DNA of 64,000 bases from UBA6168 sp041163745. Its GTDB lineage: Bacteria; Bacteroidota; Bacteroidia; Chitinophagales; Saprospiraceae. Positions 44,506 through 54,500 of this stretch are shown here, in pieces. How positions within the stretch are numbered: the stretch's first letter is position 1; each line of letters opens with the position of its first letter. Both the position numbers and the translations under genes were made by a program. The notes under the pieces were generated by a model. That model saw only the letters and a list, made by a program, of their open reading frames with translations. It was not told the DNA's origin and made no database searches. The stretch is taken from assembly GCA_041163745.1 (NCBI GenBank), contig JBEAQU010000078.1, positions 62,001 through 126,000 of the forward strand, written 5' to 3'.

Positions 44506-46047
44506 CTACAAGGGTATGTTGCCATGCTTCCGGACGGGCGCCTGTACCACCTTGTTCTCCAGCATGGCGAAGGCCTTGATCAGCTTCCGCCGCGTGTCGG
44601 AAGGGTCGATCACCTCGTCGATGTAGCCGCGGTTGGCAGCCCGGTAAGGATTGGCGAAAGTCTCCTGGTACACCCGCTCCTTTTCCGCCAACAGCGCAGC
44701 CGGATCTTCCGCCGAAGCGATCTCCTTCCGGAAAATTATCTCCGACGCACCTTTCGCTCCCATGACCGCGATCTCGGCCGTCGGCCAGGCAAAATTCATG
44801 TCCGCACCGATATGGCTGGAATTCATGACATCGTAAGCTCCCCCGTAGGCCTTTCTCGTGATCACCGTGATGCGCGGAACCGTCGCCTCACTGAATGCAT
44901 ACAACAACTTCGCTCCGTTGGTGATGATCCCGCTCCACTCCTGGTCTGTCCCCGGCAGAAAACCAGGCACATCCACCAACACCAGCAACGGAATGTTGAA
45001 ACTGTCACAGAACCTGACGAAACGCGCACCCTTCCGGGAGGCATTGACATCCAGCACCCCCGCCAGACTCATCGGTTGATTGCCGATGATACCGATGCTG
45101 CGGCCGGCCAGCCGTGCAAAACCAATGACGATGTTCTCCGCCCAGCTCTCCTGGATTTCCAGGAAACTGTCCGGATCGGTAATGTCCCGGATGACATCCC
45201 GCATGTCGTACGGATGATTCGCACTCGCAGGAATGATGTCACGCAGCGTCGGCCGCCATTCCTCCCCCAAGGTGTAGGGTAGCCGTGCCGGCTTTTCCTC
45301 GCAGTTCTGCGGCAGATAGGATAGCAACCGACGGAGAAGGGCAAGGCAGGCCAGGTCGTTGGCCGCCGTCAGATGCGCCGCACCAGACCGTGTGGCGTGT
45401 GTATGCGCCCCCCCCAACTCCTCCGCCGATACGGTCTCGTTGGTAACGGTCCTCACAACGTTCGGTCCCGTCACAAACATGTAACTTGTCCGCTCAACCA
45501 TGACCGTGAAATCCGTAATGGCCGGGGAATAGACCGCCCCGCCCGCGCATGGCCCCATGATGGCGGACAATTGCGGAACCACCCCGGAAGCCTGTACGTT
45601 CCGATGGAAGATGTCGGCATACCCACCGAGGGAATTGACCCCTTCCTGGATACGCGCTCCGCCGGAATCGTTCAAGCCCAGCACCGGGGCCCCGCTCTTC
45701 AAGGCCAGATCCATCAACCGACATATCTTCTCCGCCTGGGTTTCTGACAAAGACCCCCCGAATACCGTAAAATCCTGGGCAAACACATATACCAGCCGTC
45801 CGGCGATGGTGCCGTAACCGGTCACGACCCCATCCCCCGGTATCACCTGCCTGTCCATCCCGAAATCGTGACAGCGATGGGTCACCAACATGCCGATTTC
45901 CTCGAACGAGCCCTTGTCCAACAGGAAATGTATCCGCTCCCGTGCCGTCAGCTTCCCTTTCCGATGCTGCTCCTCCATACGCTGTTCGCCGCCACCGGCA
46001 AGCGCAGCTTCTTTCTTCTCTTTTAACAAGGCTATTTTGGCATCCAT
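44506..46047 (-). CDS. Acyl-CoA carboxylase carboxyltransferase (beta) subunit
   Basis: This 513-residue protein has the two crotonase-like halves of the carboxyltransferase family. Features are GKLTARERIHFLLDKGSFEEIG near the start, GDGVVTGYGTIAGR and the oxyanion-hole segment NDSGGARIQEGV. Length and motifs fit propionyl-CoA or methylcrotonyl-CoA carboxylase beta subunits. The biotin carboxylase alpha subunit is not nearby. The ATG at 46047 (MDAKIALL) is preferred to an upstream start at 46119, which adds 24 residues lacking family similarity. Confidence 0.92.
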   Translation of the reverse strand: MDAKIALLKEKKEAALAGGGEQRMEEQHRKGKLTARERIHFLLDKGSFEEIGMLVTHRCHDFGMDRQVIPGDGVVTGYGTIAGRLVYVFAQDFTVFGGSLSETQAEKICRLMDLALKSGAPVLGLNDSGGARIQEGVNSLGGYADIFHRNVQASGVVPQLSAIMGPCAGGAVYSPAITDFTVMVERTSYMFVTGPNVVRTVTNETVSAEELGGAHTHATRSGAAHLTAANDLACLALLRRLLSYLPQNCEEKPARLPYTLGEEWRPTLRDIIPASANHPYDMRDVIRDITDPDSFLEIQESWAENIVIGFARLAGRSIGIIGNQPMSLAGVLDVNASRKGARFVRFCDSFNIPLLVLVDVPGFLPGTDQEWSGIITNGAKLLYAFSEATVPRITVITRKAYGGAYDVMNSSHIGADMNFAWPTAEIAVMGAKGASEIIFRKEIASAEDPAALLAEKERVYQETFANPYRAANRGYIDEVIDPSDTRRKLIKAFAMLENKVVQAPVRKHGNIPL

Positions 46048-46407
46048 GGCATTGGCTTTTTTTTGTCGTTGGAATGCGTCGGGTACCGGCGTACCCCTGG
46101 AATGGACCGGCGTCCGCATGCTACTGCCAGGTACGGCCGGACATCAACCTTCTCCTGTCGGACCGCCGATCTGACAGCCTTCCTGGCCAATACAAGTCGA
46201 AAGGGTACGGGATGGATTCAATCGTTGGATAGGACCTGCGGCCGGTTGCCTTTTGTGGTACCGACTGCATGGCGGAGCCACACGAACCCGACACAGGCAA
46301 CCAAGGCAGGTTTTCGTGGGGCAATGCTACACCTGTCATTTGTGAGCCGGACCCCGGCCCAAGGCTCCGGTGGGCTTGTCCCGGATGTCGGTACGTTGGT
46401 CAATCGC
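46048..46407. other. Spacer between carboxylase beta and bifunctional nuclease genes
   Basis: About 360 bp; frames crossing it have no family features and no strong hairpin with a T-run was seen. It should contain the promoter for the carboxylase gene, but no exact TAnnTTTG element was found. Confidence 0.4.
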
Positions 46408-47016
46408 TCAACCCTGCTCCTTCCGACGGTTGATCTCGTCCCGGATCTTGGCGGCTTGCTCGTAGTCCTCCTTTCCCAGGACCTCATCCAACAACTGGTT
46501 CAGCTCCTCAATCGAATAGGAAGCCAACGAAGCCCCTTTGGCACGCTGCCGCGGCTTGTCCTTGGTTTCCGCTTCCTCCCCGACCTCCTCGGTGGCACCC
46601 TCCTGGCCACCCATCGCGACGCCTGCCGCATCCAGGATGAATTCGTACGTGTAGATGGGACAACTGTACCGAACCGCCATCGCAAGCGCATCGGAAGTAC
46701 GGGAATCTATCTCATAAATCTCTCCCTCTCGTTCACAGACCAACCGCGCATAAAAAATACCGTCCAACAGGTTGTTGATGACAACTTCCTTCAGATCAAT
46801 CGAAAAGGTCTCCATCGTGTTCTTGAGCAGGTCATGCGTCAGCGGACGGTTGGGCGTCATACGCTCCATGGCCACGGCAATGGCCTGCGCCTCGAATCCG
46901 CCGATCACAATGGGAAGCCGCCGGCTACCATGCTGTTCCCCCAATACCACCGCATAGTTGTGGGAAAGTGTCACACTGTGTGACAAGGCAACTATATCCA
47001 GTTCGATTTTTTTCAT
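46408..47016 (-). CDS. Bifunctional nuclease (DUF151/BFN) with UvrB/UvrC motif
   Basis: This 202-residue protein has the BFN domain at about residues 1-135: GEQHGSRRLPIVIGGFEAQAIA, then LDGIFYARLV and SRTSDALAMAVR. A charged linker rich in E, K and R follows, and the C-terminal 35 residues form a UVR motif (EELNQLLDEVLGKEDYEQAAKIRDEI). The combination is typical in Bacteroidota. BFN proteins are reported to have both RNase and DNase activity. The ATG at 47016 begins the conserved domain, so the longer frame at 47223 is rejected. Confidence 0.92.
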   Translation of the reverse strand: MKKIELDIVALSHSVTLSHNYAVVLGEQHGSRRLPIVIGGFEAQAIAVAMERMTPNRPLTHDLLKNTMETFSIDLKEVVINNLLDGIFYARLVCEREGEIYEIDSRTSDALAMAVRYSCPIYTYEFILDAAGVAMGGQEGATEEVGEEAETKDKPRQRAKGASLASYSIEELNQLLDEVLGKEDYEQAAKIRDEINRRKEQG

Positions 47017-47446
47017 CTTTTCTTTGATAAAGTGTTCTGTTTGCTCCCCTACTTTCCAAATCCGAGTCCAAGGCGGAAAGCCTCCTTCCGCAATTTCACC
47101 CAATGCCTGGGACGGCGACAGCCGGACGCTCGGAACAAGACGACAGGATTCTCCACATCCCTTCCATCCGGCAGGGATGGTCTCCCGATGACAAGAAAGA
47201 AAACGTGCCATTCCGATGTCCATTTTCTCCCGAAGGAGGCCTGACCTTACCCAGCCGGCCGGCAGGAACCGTACCGAACCATACGTTTTGTAAAAATAAA
47301 CATTCTGAAGGAAAAGTGAAAGAAGGCAAATTCAGGCTGGACGCCTGGCATACCAACGGGAAGCAAGCTTTTGAACGGACCGCATGAAGCCGGAACGACA
47401 GGTAAAGACCAGCCCCGGTTGTCCTCTTCCCCATGACACCCGCATG
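47017..47446. other. Spacer upstream of the bifunctional nuclease gene
   Basis: About 430 bp. Frames here are short and featureless. No consensus -7 element; TATTTTTA near 47300 on the minus strand differs at the last base. No RNA gene recognised. Confidence 0.4.
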
Positions 47447-48235
47447 TCATCGCCCGTCTGGTGCCGGGCTTAGCTGCTGCGCACCGCTTCCCATCCGTTG
47501 GCGAAGGACCTCATACAACATGATACCTGCCGCCACCGACACATTGAACGAATCCGTCGTTCCCCGCTGCGGAATTCGGAACGTAGCGTCCACCTGCCGA
47601 AGCAGGGAAGGGTGGACCCCCTCGTCTTCCGAACCCAACACCAATGCGACGGGGTGGGTGAAATCCAGTTCGAAAATGTGACGCTCCGCCTGCAGGTCGC
47701 TGGCGAAAACCTGTATGCCGGAAGCCTGCATATAAGATACCGCCGTCACCAGGCTGTTCTCCCGGCATACGGGAAGCCTCGTCAGTGCGCCGGCGGAAGT
47801 CTTGAGCGCATCCGCATTGATCAGGGCGCTCCCCAGCTTGGGCAGCACCAGGCCGTTCGCCCCGCACACTTCCGCAGACCGTGCGATCGCTCCCAGGTTG
47901 CGCACATCCGTGATCCGGTCCAGCAGCAGCAGTACCGGCACCGCTCCCTGTTCGAACAGGAGCGGTATCAGGTCGTCCAGCCGATGGTAAGGCAACAAGG
48001 CCAGGAACCCGATGACCCCCTGATGGTTGCCCGTGCTGAGCCTGGCCATCTTTTCCTTCGGGACGTACTGAAGCGGTATGTCCTGCTCCCGACAAGCCTG
48101 CCTTACAGACCGCTCGAAATCTCCTCGGGTCCCCTGCTGCAGAAACACCTTCTCGAACCGGGCTCCCGATTGGATCGCATCCATGACCGGATGCCGGCCG
48201 AATATCATCGTCGCTTTTTCTTTCCTGGACTCCAT
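47447..48235 (-). CDS. rlmB: 23S rRNA 2'-O-methyltransferase RlmB (TrmH/SPOUT family)
   Basis: This 262-residue protein has the N-terminal L30e-like substrate domain (IFGRHPVMDAIQSG) and a SPOUT methyltransferase domain. Motif 1 is RNLGAIARSAEV, motif 2 VLGSEDEGVHPSLL and motif 3 SFNVSVAAGIMLYEVLRQ, which form the knot that binds S-adenosylmethionine. RlmB methylates G2251 of 23S rRNA in E. coli; a tRNA-targeting TrmH paralogue is the alternative. The gene is single, 122 bp downstream of the acyl-CoA dehydrogenase on the same strand. Confidence 0.92.
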   Translation of the reverse strand: MESRKEKATMIFGRHPVMDAIQSGARFEKVFLQQGTRGDFERSVRQACREQDIPLQYVPKEKMARLSTGNHQGVIGFLALLPYHRLDDLIPLLFEQGAVPVLLLLDRITDVRNLGAIARSAEVCGANGLVLPKLGSALINADALKTSAGALTRLPVCRENSLVTAVSYMQASGIQVFASDLQAERHIFELDFTHPVALVLGSEDEGVHPSLLRQVDATFRIPQRGTTDSFNVSVAAGIMLYEVLRQRMGSGAQQLSPAPDGR

Positions 48236-48357
48236 GATGCTGAATTCCCCCCTTTGCAGAGGAATTTTTGAAGGCCAAGGTAATCATTTTCATCGGGCAG
48301 ACTCCTACCTATTCAAACAACGACCCTGTCCCAGGCCAGTACGGAATCCCACCCTGC

Positions 48358-50148
48358 TCACAACCGGTAATCACCAGCCGTCGTCAAATGGCCGGCAACC
48401 AACCGCCTGGCCTCCTTTACATTGACCGCCGGATATTTGGAAAACCGCCGGACCCCCATGAGAAAAGTCCGCAACAGGTCTCCTTCCGCAAATGATGCCA
48501 ACGCATCACTGGCATACCGAACCATCCTGTGACCGGCATCGCTGAAAAACACCCGCAGCATCGCTTCGTAAACCGACTGCGGTGCGTGCCTTACACCGCC
48601 CGACATGCCTTGCAGACGCTCCACCCGCAGCAACAGCGACTCCGCAACAAAAATCTCCGTCATCATGTCCGCCACGTTCATCACAATCTCCTGCTCCTCC
48701 CGTAGATCCAACTCCCCGTCCAACTGCCGCTTCATCGCCGCCCCCGCCGTCATCAACAGCATCTTCCTGAAATCCGTCAATGCCTTGCGCTCCGCAGCAT
48801 ATGGCCCCGACCCCGTCTCCGGGACAGGCATGGACGCCAACTCCCGCTGCACCGACCAGGCCGGACTCGCCAGATCCAGCTGCCCTTTCATGGCCCGCTT
48901 GACCAACTGCGTGACCATCAACAACCGGTTGATCTCGTTCGTACCCTCATAAATCCGGTTGATCCGTGCATCCCGATATGCGCCAGCCGCAGGATACTCC
49001 TCCGAATACCCGTTCCCCCCATGTACCTGTACCATCTCATCCACCACGAAATCACTCACCTCCGAACCGTAAACCTTTGCGATGGCACACTCTATGGCAT
49101 ATTCCTCCGCCGCCTTCCGCATTGCCTCCGCCGGATCCGCTCCCGCCGCCACCAAGGCCGCTTCCTCCCGCTGCAACAAATCGGAAATGCGGTAACAAGC
49201 CGATTCCAATGCAAAAATCCGAATCGCTTGTTCCGCCAACTTGTGCCGGATGGCGCCGAACGCTGCTATCGGCTGACCGAACTGCTGGCGTGCCAGGGCA
49301 TACCGTACCGTCTCCTCAGCCGCACGCTTGCTACCCCCCACACACATGACACCCAATTTGAACCGGCCTATGTTCAGGGTGTTGAAAGCTATCAGATGTC
49401 CTTTGCCGACCTCTCCCAGCACATTCTCCACCGGAACAGCCACCTGGTCGAAAAACACCTGCCGCGTGGAAGATCCCTTTATCCCCATCTTGCGCTCCTC
49501 CGCTCCCACTGTCAATCCGGTTGCGCCCCGCTCCACAATGAAACCCGTGAAATGCTCCCCGGCCACCTGTGCGAATACAATGAACAAGTCCGCAAAACCG
49601 GCATTGGAAATCCACATCTTCTGCCCGCTGAGCAGGTATTGACGCCCATCCGCCGACAAATCGGCCCGCGTCTTCGCCGCCAGGGCGTCAGACCCTGATC
49701 CCGGCTCCGTCAGACAATACGATGCCCGCCACTCCCCGCTTGCCAACTTCGGCAAATACCGCCGCTTCTGCTCCTCCGTTCCAAAATAAAGAATCGGTAA
49801 CATCCCGATGCCCGTATGCGCCGCTATCGTCGTCGTAAATCCGCCGCCTATCCGCCCCAGCTCCTCGCTGATGACCGTATTGGTGTTCACCGACATGGGC
49901 ATGCCCCCATAAGGCTCCGGTATGTGGCTCCGCAACAGACCCAATTCTCCCGCCATCCGCATCAATGCCACCTGCTCCCCTAATTCAGCTCCCCGATTTC
50001 CGACCTGCTCCGTGAAATCCCGTACCATCTGCCGCACCATCCGCTGCTCCTCGTCCGTTTCCTCCGGTATGAAAATAGCTCCCGAAGCCGTTTCCTCGAT
50101 GAGATAGGCCCCGCCTCGCAAATGTCCTTTGTTGACCTTGGTTTCCAT
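48358..50148 (-). CDS. Acyl-CoA dehydrogenase
   Basis: This 596-residue flavoprotein oxidises acyl-CoA thioesters. The N-terminal helical domain, the middle beta domain (YCLTEPGSGSDALAAKTRA and WISNAGFADLFIV) and the C-terminal helical domain (RQQFGQPIAAFGAIRHKLAE, VQVHGGNGYSEEYPAAGAYRDARINRIYEGTNEI region) are all present. A C-terminal extension of about 150 residues places it closer to the VLCAD/ACAD9 group than to short-chain members. The promoter region carries two GCGAAA/TTTCGC palindromes around a consensus -33/-7 pair, pointing to repressor control by a TetR/FadR-like regulator that is not encoded nearby. Confidence 0.93.
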   Translation of the reverse strand: METKVNKGHLRGGAYLIEETASGAIFIPEETDEEQRMVRQMVRDFTEQVGNRGAELGEQVALMRMAGELGLLRSHIPEPYGGMPMSVNTNTVISEELGRIGGGFTTTIAAHTGIGMLPILYFGTEEQKRRYLPKLASGEWRASYCLTEPGSGSDALAAKTRADLSADGRQYLLSGQKMWISNAGFADLFIVFAQVAGEHFTGFIVERGATGLTVGAEERKMGIKGSSTRQVFFDQVAVPVENVLGEVGKGHLIAFNTLNIGRFKLGVMCVGGSKRAAEETVRYALARQQFGQPIAAFGAIRHKLAEQAIRIFALESACYRISDLLQREEAALVAAGADPAEAMRKAAEEYAIECAIAKVYGSEVSDFVVDEMVQVHGGNGYSEEYPAAGAYRDARINRIYEGTNEINRLLMVTQLVKRAMKGQLDLASPAWSVQRELASMPVPETGSGPYAAERKALTDFRKMLLMTAGAAMKRQLDGELDLREEQEIVMNVADMMTEIFVAESLLLRVERLQGMSGGVRHAPQSVYEAMLRVFFSDAGHRMVRYASDALASFAEGDLLRTFLMGVRRFSKYPAVNVKEARRLVAGHLTTAGDYRL

Positions 50149-50220
50149 CGCAATATTTTTTCGAACGGACGGAACGACGCTGTCCGTTCCCCGGATACGC
50201 CCGTCCTTTTTATTTTTTTT

Positions 50221-50234
50221 AGCGAAAATTCGCT
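50221..50234. promoter_or_regulatory. Palindrome at the acyl-CoA dehydrogenase transcription start
   Basis: AGCGAAAATTCGCT (6-bp arms AGCGAA/TTCGCT) lies just downstream of the -7 element and would cover the transcription start. A related palindrome lies at 50288-50301. Proximal to the promoter, it is a candidate operator. Confidence 0.5.
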
Positions 50235-50238
50235 AATT

Positions 50239-50272
50239 CAAATGTATGGTCTTTTTTCGATTATTGAAACAA
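50239..50272 (-). promoter_or_regulatory. Promoter of the acyl-CoA dehydrogenase gene
   Basis: TACATTTG (50239-50246) matches the -7 consensus; a TTTG ends at 50270 on the minus strand, 23 bp upstream, at the long end of the accepted spacing. The start codon at 50148 is about 85 bp downstream. Confidence 0.55.
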
Positions 50273-50312
50273 AAAAAGCCATGTGGCGGCGAAATTTCGC
50301 TGCCACATGGCT
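50270..50312 (-). terminator. Terminator of the VanY-like gene
   Basis: AGCCATGTGGC (50277-50287) and GCCACATGGCT (50302-50312) form an 11-bp stem, extended through a G-U pair by a GCGAAA/TTTCGC inner arm. On the minus strand a run of T (complement of 50271-50276) follows. It ends the VanY-like transcript and overlaps the second palindrome of the acyl-CoA dehydrogenase promoter. Confidence 0.85.
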
Positions 50313-50351
50313 CCCGTCGGTACGAAAAGCCCGCATGATACCCCGTTCGCC

Positions 50352-51221
50352 TCAGCGGCAATCCTCGTTCACACCGAGGACGTACTTGCGGACAACCCCT
50401 ATGTTCTTCGCCGTTTCGGCCCCTTCGAACCCGTCGATCATCTCATCCCGCAGCCGACTGCCCGCCAAACGGGTGAGTTCCCGGGAGACCGGGGCATACG
50501 ACCAGTGCCACTTCTCTTCGTTGTACCCTTCCGGCCGGGCAATGCCCCTGGCCGTGTATGGTTGGCAATAACCGTATTCCGCCGCATGCGCCTGCAACCA
50601 CTCATACACTTTACGACCCTGCCCGTGCTCGAATGTATAGTTGTCCAGGTCGTTGAGGTCTAGGTCGGTGCCCCAATGATGCCGGCTCGTGCCCGGCATG
50701 GAGCTGTACTCCAGTATCTTCAAGGCCCGCACCCTTGGGTCCGGGTACTTCTCGGCCGCATTGGCTCCGTTCTCTATCTTGCGCATACCCGTCCATTTCG
50801 CCTCCCATATTTGCTTCTGCCGCTGGAAATTCCGGGTCGCGGAGATAATCGTCAGCCGGATGCCGTCCGATTGCGCCGCCGCCCACATCCTTCGGAAACT
50901 ATCATAAGCGTCCCGACGGAGGTAGTATCCTTCCCCGTCGGCATACATCGGATCCACCGGCACAAAATCCGGGTGTACGGCAGGATCGAACCGTCCCATG
51001 ATGTATTCCATGGAGAATTCCAGGTGTCTCTCCTCCGCCATGCCGGCAGGCGGCGGCACCACCGATGCCGGCACCAACACGTCCGGAACGGTGTCCTGTC
51101 CTTGCGCCGGCATCTGCGCCCTGCCGAAAGGGACGTTCGGCCCGCCCTCCGCCGGCCCGCAGGAAAAAATCGGCGACAGCCAGACAAAAAGAAACAACGC
51201 CATTCTCCCTGCTCTTGTCAT
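50352..51221 (-). CDS. VanY-like D-alanyl-D-alanine carboxypeptidase lipoprotein (M15)
   Basis: This 289-residue protein starts with a lipoprotein signal (FLFVWLSPIFSC, Cys21), then a linker and an M15 peptidase domain. The zinc motif is SRHHWGTDLDL (S-x-H-x2-G-x2-x-D) and the second is EKWHWSYAP (E-x-x-H-W). Members trim the D-Ala-D-Ala end of peptidoglycan precursors or stem peptides. The protein should face the periplasm from the membrane. It is followed by a strong terminator, so it forms its own unit. Confidence 0.9.
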   Translation of the reverse strand: MTRAGRMALFLFVWLSPIFSCGPAEGGPNVPFGRAQMPAQGQDTVPDVLVPASVVPPPAGMAEERHLEFSMEYIMGRFDPAVHPDFVPVDPMYADGEGYYLRRDAYDSFRRMWAAAQSDGIRLTIISATRNFQRQKQIWEAKWTGMRKIENGANAAEKYPDPRVRALKILEYSSMPGTSRHHWGTDLDLNDLDNYTFEHGQGRKVYEWLQAHAAEYGYCQPYTARGIARPEGYNEEKWHWSYAPVSRELTRLAGSRLRDEMIDGFEGAETAKNIGVVRKYVLGVNEDCR

Positions 51222-51506
51222 GATTATCGTCTGTTGGTATATAATTGATAGGATTTTTGAATCCTGCTCCCTCAGGAACCGTACTTTTACCGGTGCCTCG
51301 TAGCAATCCCGGCCGCCTGCCGCAGAACAACCTGCCTCCCGGTCAGCGATTCACACTGCTTTCGGATCCGGCGACCCCGCCGTCACATCTCCCCGGATTG
51401 CCGCCGAGCGCCCGTTCCTTCCGCAGGCCTCCTTTGACCGGCTGACCATGGAACGACCGGCTTCATCGGACCCAAATGTATGAATAAAATTGAAACACAA
51501 TACATT

Positions 51507-54500
51507 ATGATGAGAGTTATCGCTTGTTTGTTCTCGGTTTTCATCGCCTTGGCTTCCTTCGGCCAATCGCCCGACCTATGGCTGGATGTAAAGGAAAAAT
51601 CTTTGCTGCCATCCGCCTCCGCCCAACGGGACATCATCCCTGCCAGCTATCGGACCCTGGCGCTGGACATGGATCAACTGCTGCCCTTGCTGGCCTCCGC
51701 ACCCATGCGGAACACCCCCGCCACCAAAACGGCACCGACCTTGGCCATCCCCATGCCGGCCGGCGGATTCCAGGATTTCCGCATCGTCGAAGCACCGGTA
51801 TTCCATCCCGACCTGACAGCCAAATATCCTTACATCCGCTCTTATGCAGGCTGGAGCTCGGAGGACCCAACCGCTTATCTACGGTTCGGCGTCACACAGA
51901 AAGGCTTTCATGCAGCCCTCTTCTCCTCCCGCCACAGTACTGTGTATATCGACGCCTATGCCAGCGGAGATGCCGCCCATTACATCTGTTATTTCAAGCA
52001 TGACCTTCAGCCTGCCAACCTTTTCACCTGTGAAACGGACGGCCTTCCGGTGCAACGCAGTCCTCAAAGCGGAGGAGCTGTCCCCAAGATGGCTGGAGAC
52101 TGCCAGCTCCGCAGCTACGCACTGGCCCTGGCCTGTACCGGCGAGTACGCCCAGTTCCACGGCGGTACGGTTCCGCTCGTCATGGCCGCCTATGCAGAGG
52201 CCATGACCCGCGTCAACGGGATCTACGAACGGGAATTCGCCGTCACCATGGAACTGGTTCCCAACACCGACCTGCTCATTTTCCTCGATGCCGCCACCGA
52301 CCCCTACACCAACAACAACGGCAGCACCATGCTCGGCCAAAACCAAACCACCTGCAACAACATCATCGGAAACAGCAATTACGACATAGGACACGTCTTC
52401 TCCACCGGCGGCGGAGGGATCGCATTCCTGAACGCCGTCTGCAACAACAACAACAAGGCCCGGGGTGTCACCGGAGGCGCATCTCCCGTCGGAGATCCGT
52501 TCTGGGTGGACTACGTCGCCCATGAAATAGGCCACCAGTTCGGGGGTAACCATACCCAGAACAACAGTTGCAACCGCAACAACGCCACCGCCATGGAGCC
52601 CGGCAGCGCCAGCACCATCATGGGCTACGCCGGTATCTGCGCCCCCAATGTCCAAAGTAACAGTGACGACTATTTCCACGCCGTCAACCTGGACGAGGTC
52701 AGCGCCCATATCACCGGAAACGGCAATTCCTGCGCCACCGCCATTCCTTCCGGCAACAACGCACCCGAAGTGACGACCGCCAACGCCAGCTACCAGGTGC
52801 CGGTCTCAACCCCATTGATACTCACTGCCGAAGGTTCCGATCCCGACGGGGACGTCCTCACCTACTGTTGGGAACAAATGGACAATGCCGCCGCCCCGAT
52901 GCCGCCGCAACCGACCAATACCGGTGGCCCCGCTTTCCGTTCCCTCAACCCGACGGAATCCCCCCAACGGTTCCTTCCCCCGCTCCCGTCGGTCATCGCC
53001 GGAACCACCCCTACCTGGGAGGTGCTGCCCTCCGTCAGCCGAAACATGTTCTTCCGCTGTACGGTTCGGGACAACCATCCGGGCGCCGGCTGTACCGCCG
53101 AAACGGATGTCATCCTGCAATTCCATGATACCGCAGGCCCCTTTCTGGTCTCAGAACCCAACACCGGCGCCATCGTCTGGTTCACCGGTGCTTTCGCACA
53201 GGTATCCTGGGACGTCGCCCAGACAGACCTGGCCCCCATCAACTGCAGCCAGGTCGAGATCCTGCTCTCCGTCGACGGTGGACTATCCTACCCCTACACC
53301 CTCGCCGCCGCAACCGACAACGACGGCGGTGAGACCGTCTCCGTTCCCTTGGTATCCTCGACGCAGGCCAGGGTCATGGTGCGCTCCCTCAACAACGTTT
53401 TCTACGATATCTCCAACGAGAATTTCACCATCTCCGAACCTCCGAGCCCGACGTTCCTGCTCTCATCCGCCCCCTCCCAGTTCACCGCCTGTCCCCAGGA
53501 TACCGCCGTCTTCTCCCTGAACATGGTCCCCCTCGCCGGATTCTCCGATACGGTCTCCTTCTCGGTGGACGGACTGCCGACCGGGGCCACCGTCTCCTTC
53601 GAACCTGATGGTCCGGTCCTCCCACCGGCCAATGTCGTGCTGACTGTGCACAACCTCCAGAATGTACCCCCGGGCAACTACGCCGCCACCATCACCGCCA
53701 CCAGTGCGTCCGTCAACCAAACCATCGGCATCTCCTTGCTGCTGCCCGCTCCTGTTACACAGGCTCCGACCGCCATCGGTCCGTCCGACGGCACCGTCGG
53801 TACCGCCTTCGGCCCCACCCCCCTTTCCTGGTCCGGCCTGCCAACCACCGATCTATATTTCCTGGAAGTAGCCTCCTCTCCTTCCTTTCAACCGGCCTTC
53901 CATACCGCCACCGTCTCCGACACCAGCTATCTCGTGCCCGGAACAACCGGCGAAACTGTTTACTATTGGCGCGTGCGGGGTGTCACCGACTGCGGGCAAG
54001 GTCCTGCTTCCATTACTGCCGCCTTCCAGACGGCCAGCATCGCCTGCAATTCCTACTCCAGCGTCAATACTCCCGTGCCCATCCCGGACACGGATGCCAC
54101 CACCATCTCCGATTTCATCACCGTCCCCGCCGGAAACCCCGTCTCCTCGGTCAAAGTCTCCGTACAGATCGACCATACCTGGGCCGGCGACCTCATCGCC
54201 CGCCTCTCCGATCCACAAGGTACGGTCGTCACCCTCTTCGACCGGCCTGGCGTACCGGCCTCCACCTACGGATGCGGCAATGACGATATCGTGGTCTCCC
54301 TTTTCGATACCGCCCCCAATTCCGCAGCCGACTTAGAGAACAGCTGTAACAACAACCCGGCAGTTGCCGGGGATTTCCAACCCCTTTCCCCCCTCTCCGC
54401 CCTCCACGGCACCCCCTCCGGCGGCGACTGGATACTCGTGGTCGAGGATGCCTTCCCGGAAGATGGCGGCGCCCTCGAAGCCTGGTCGCTGGAATTGTGT

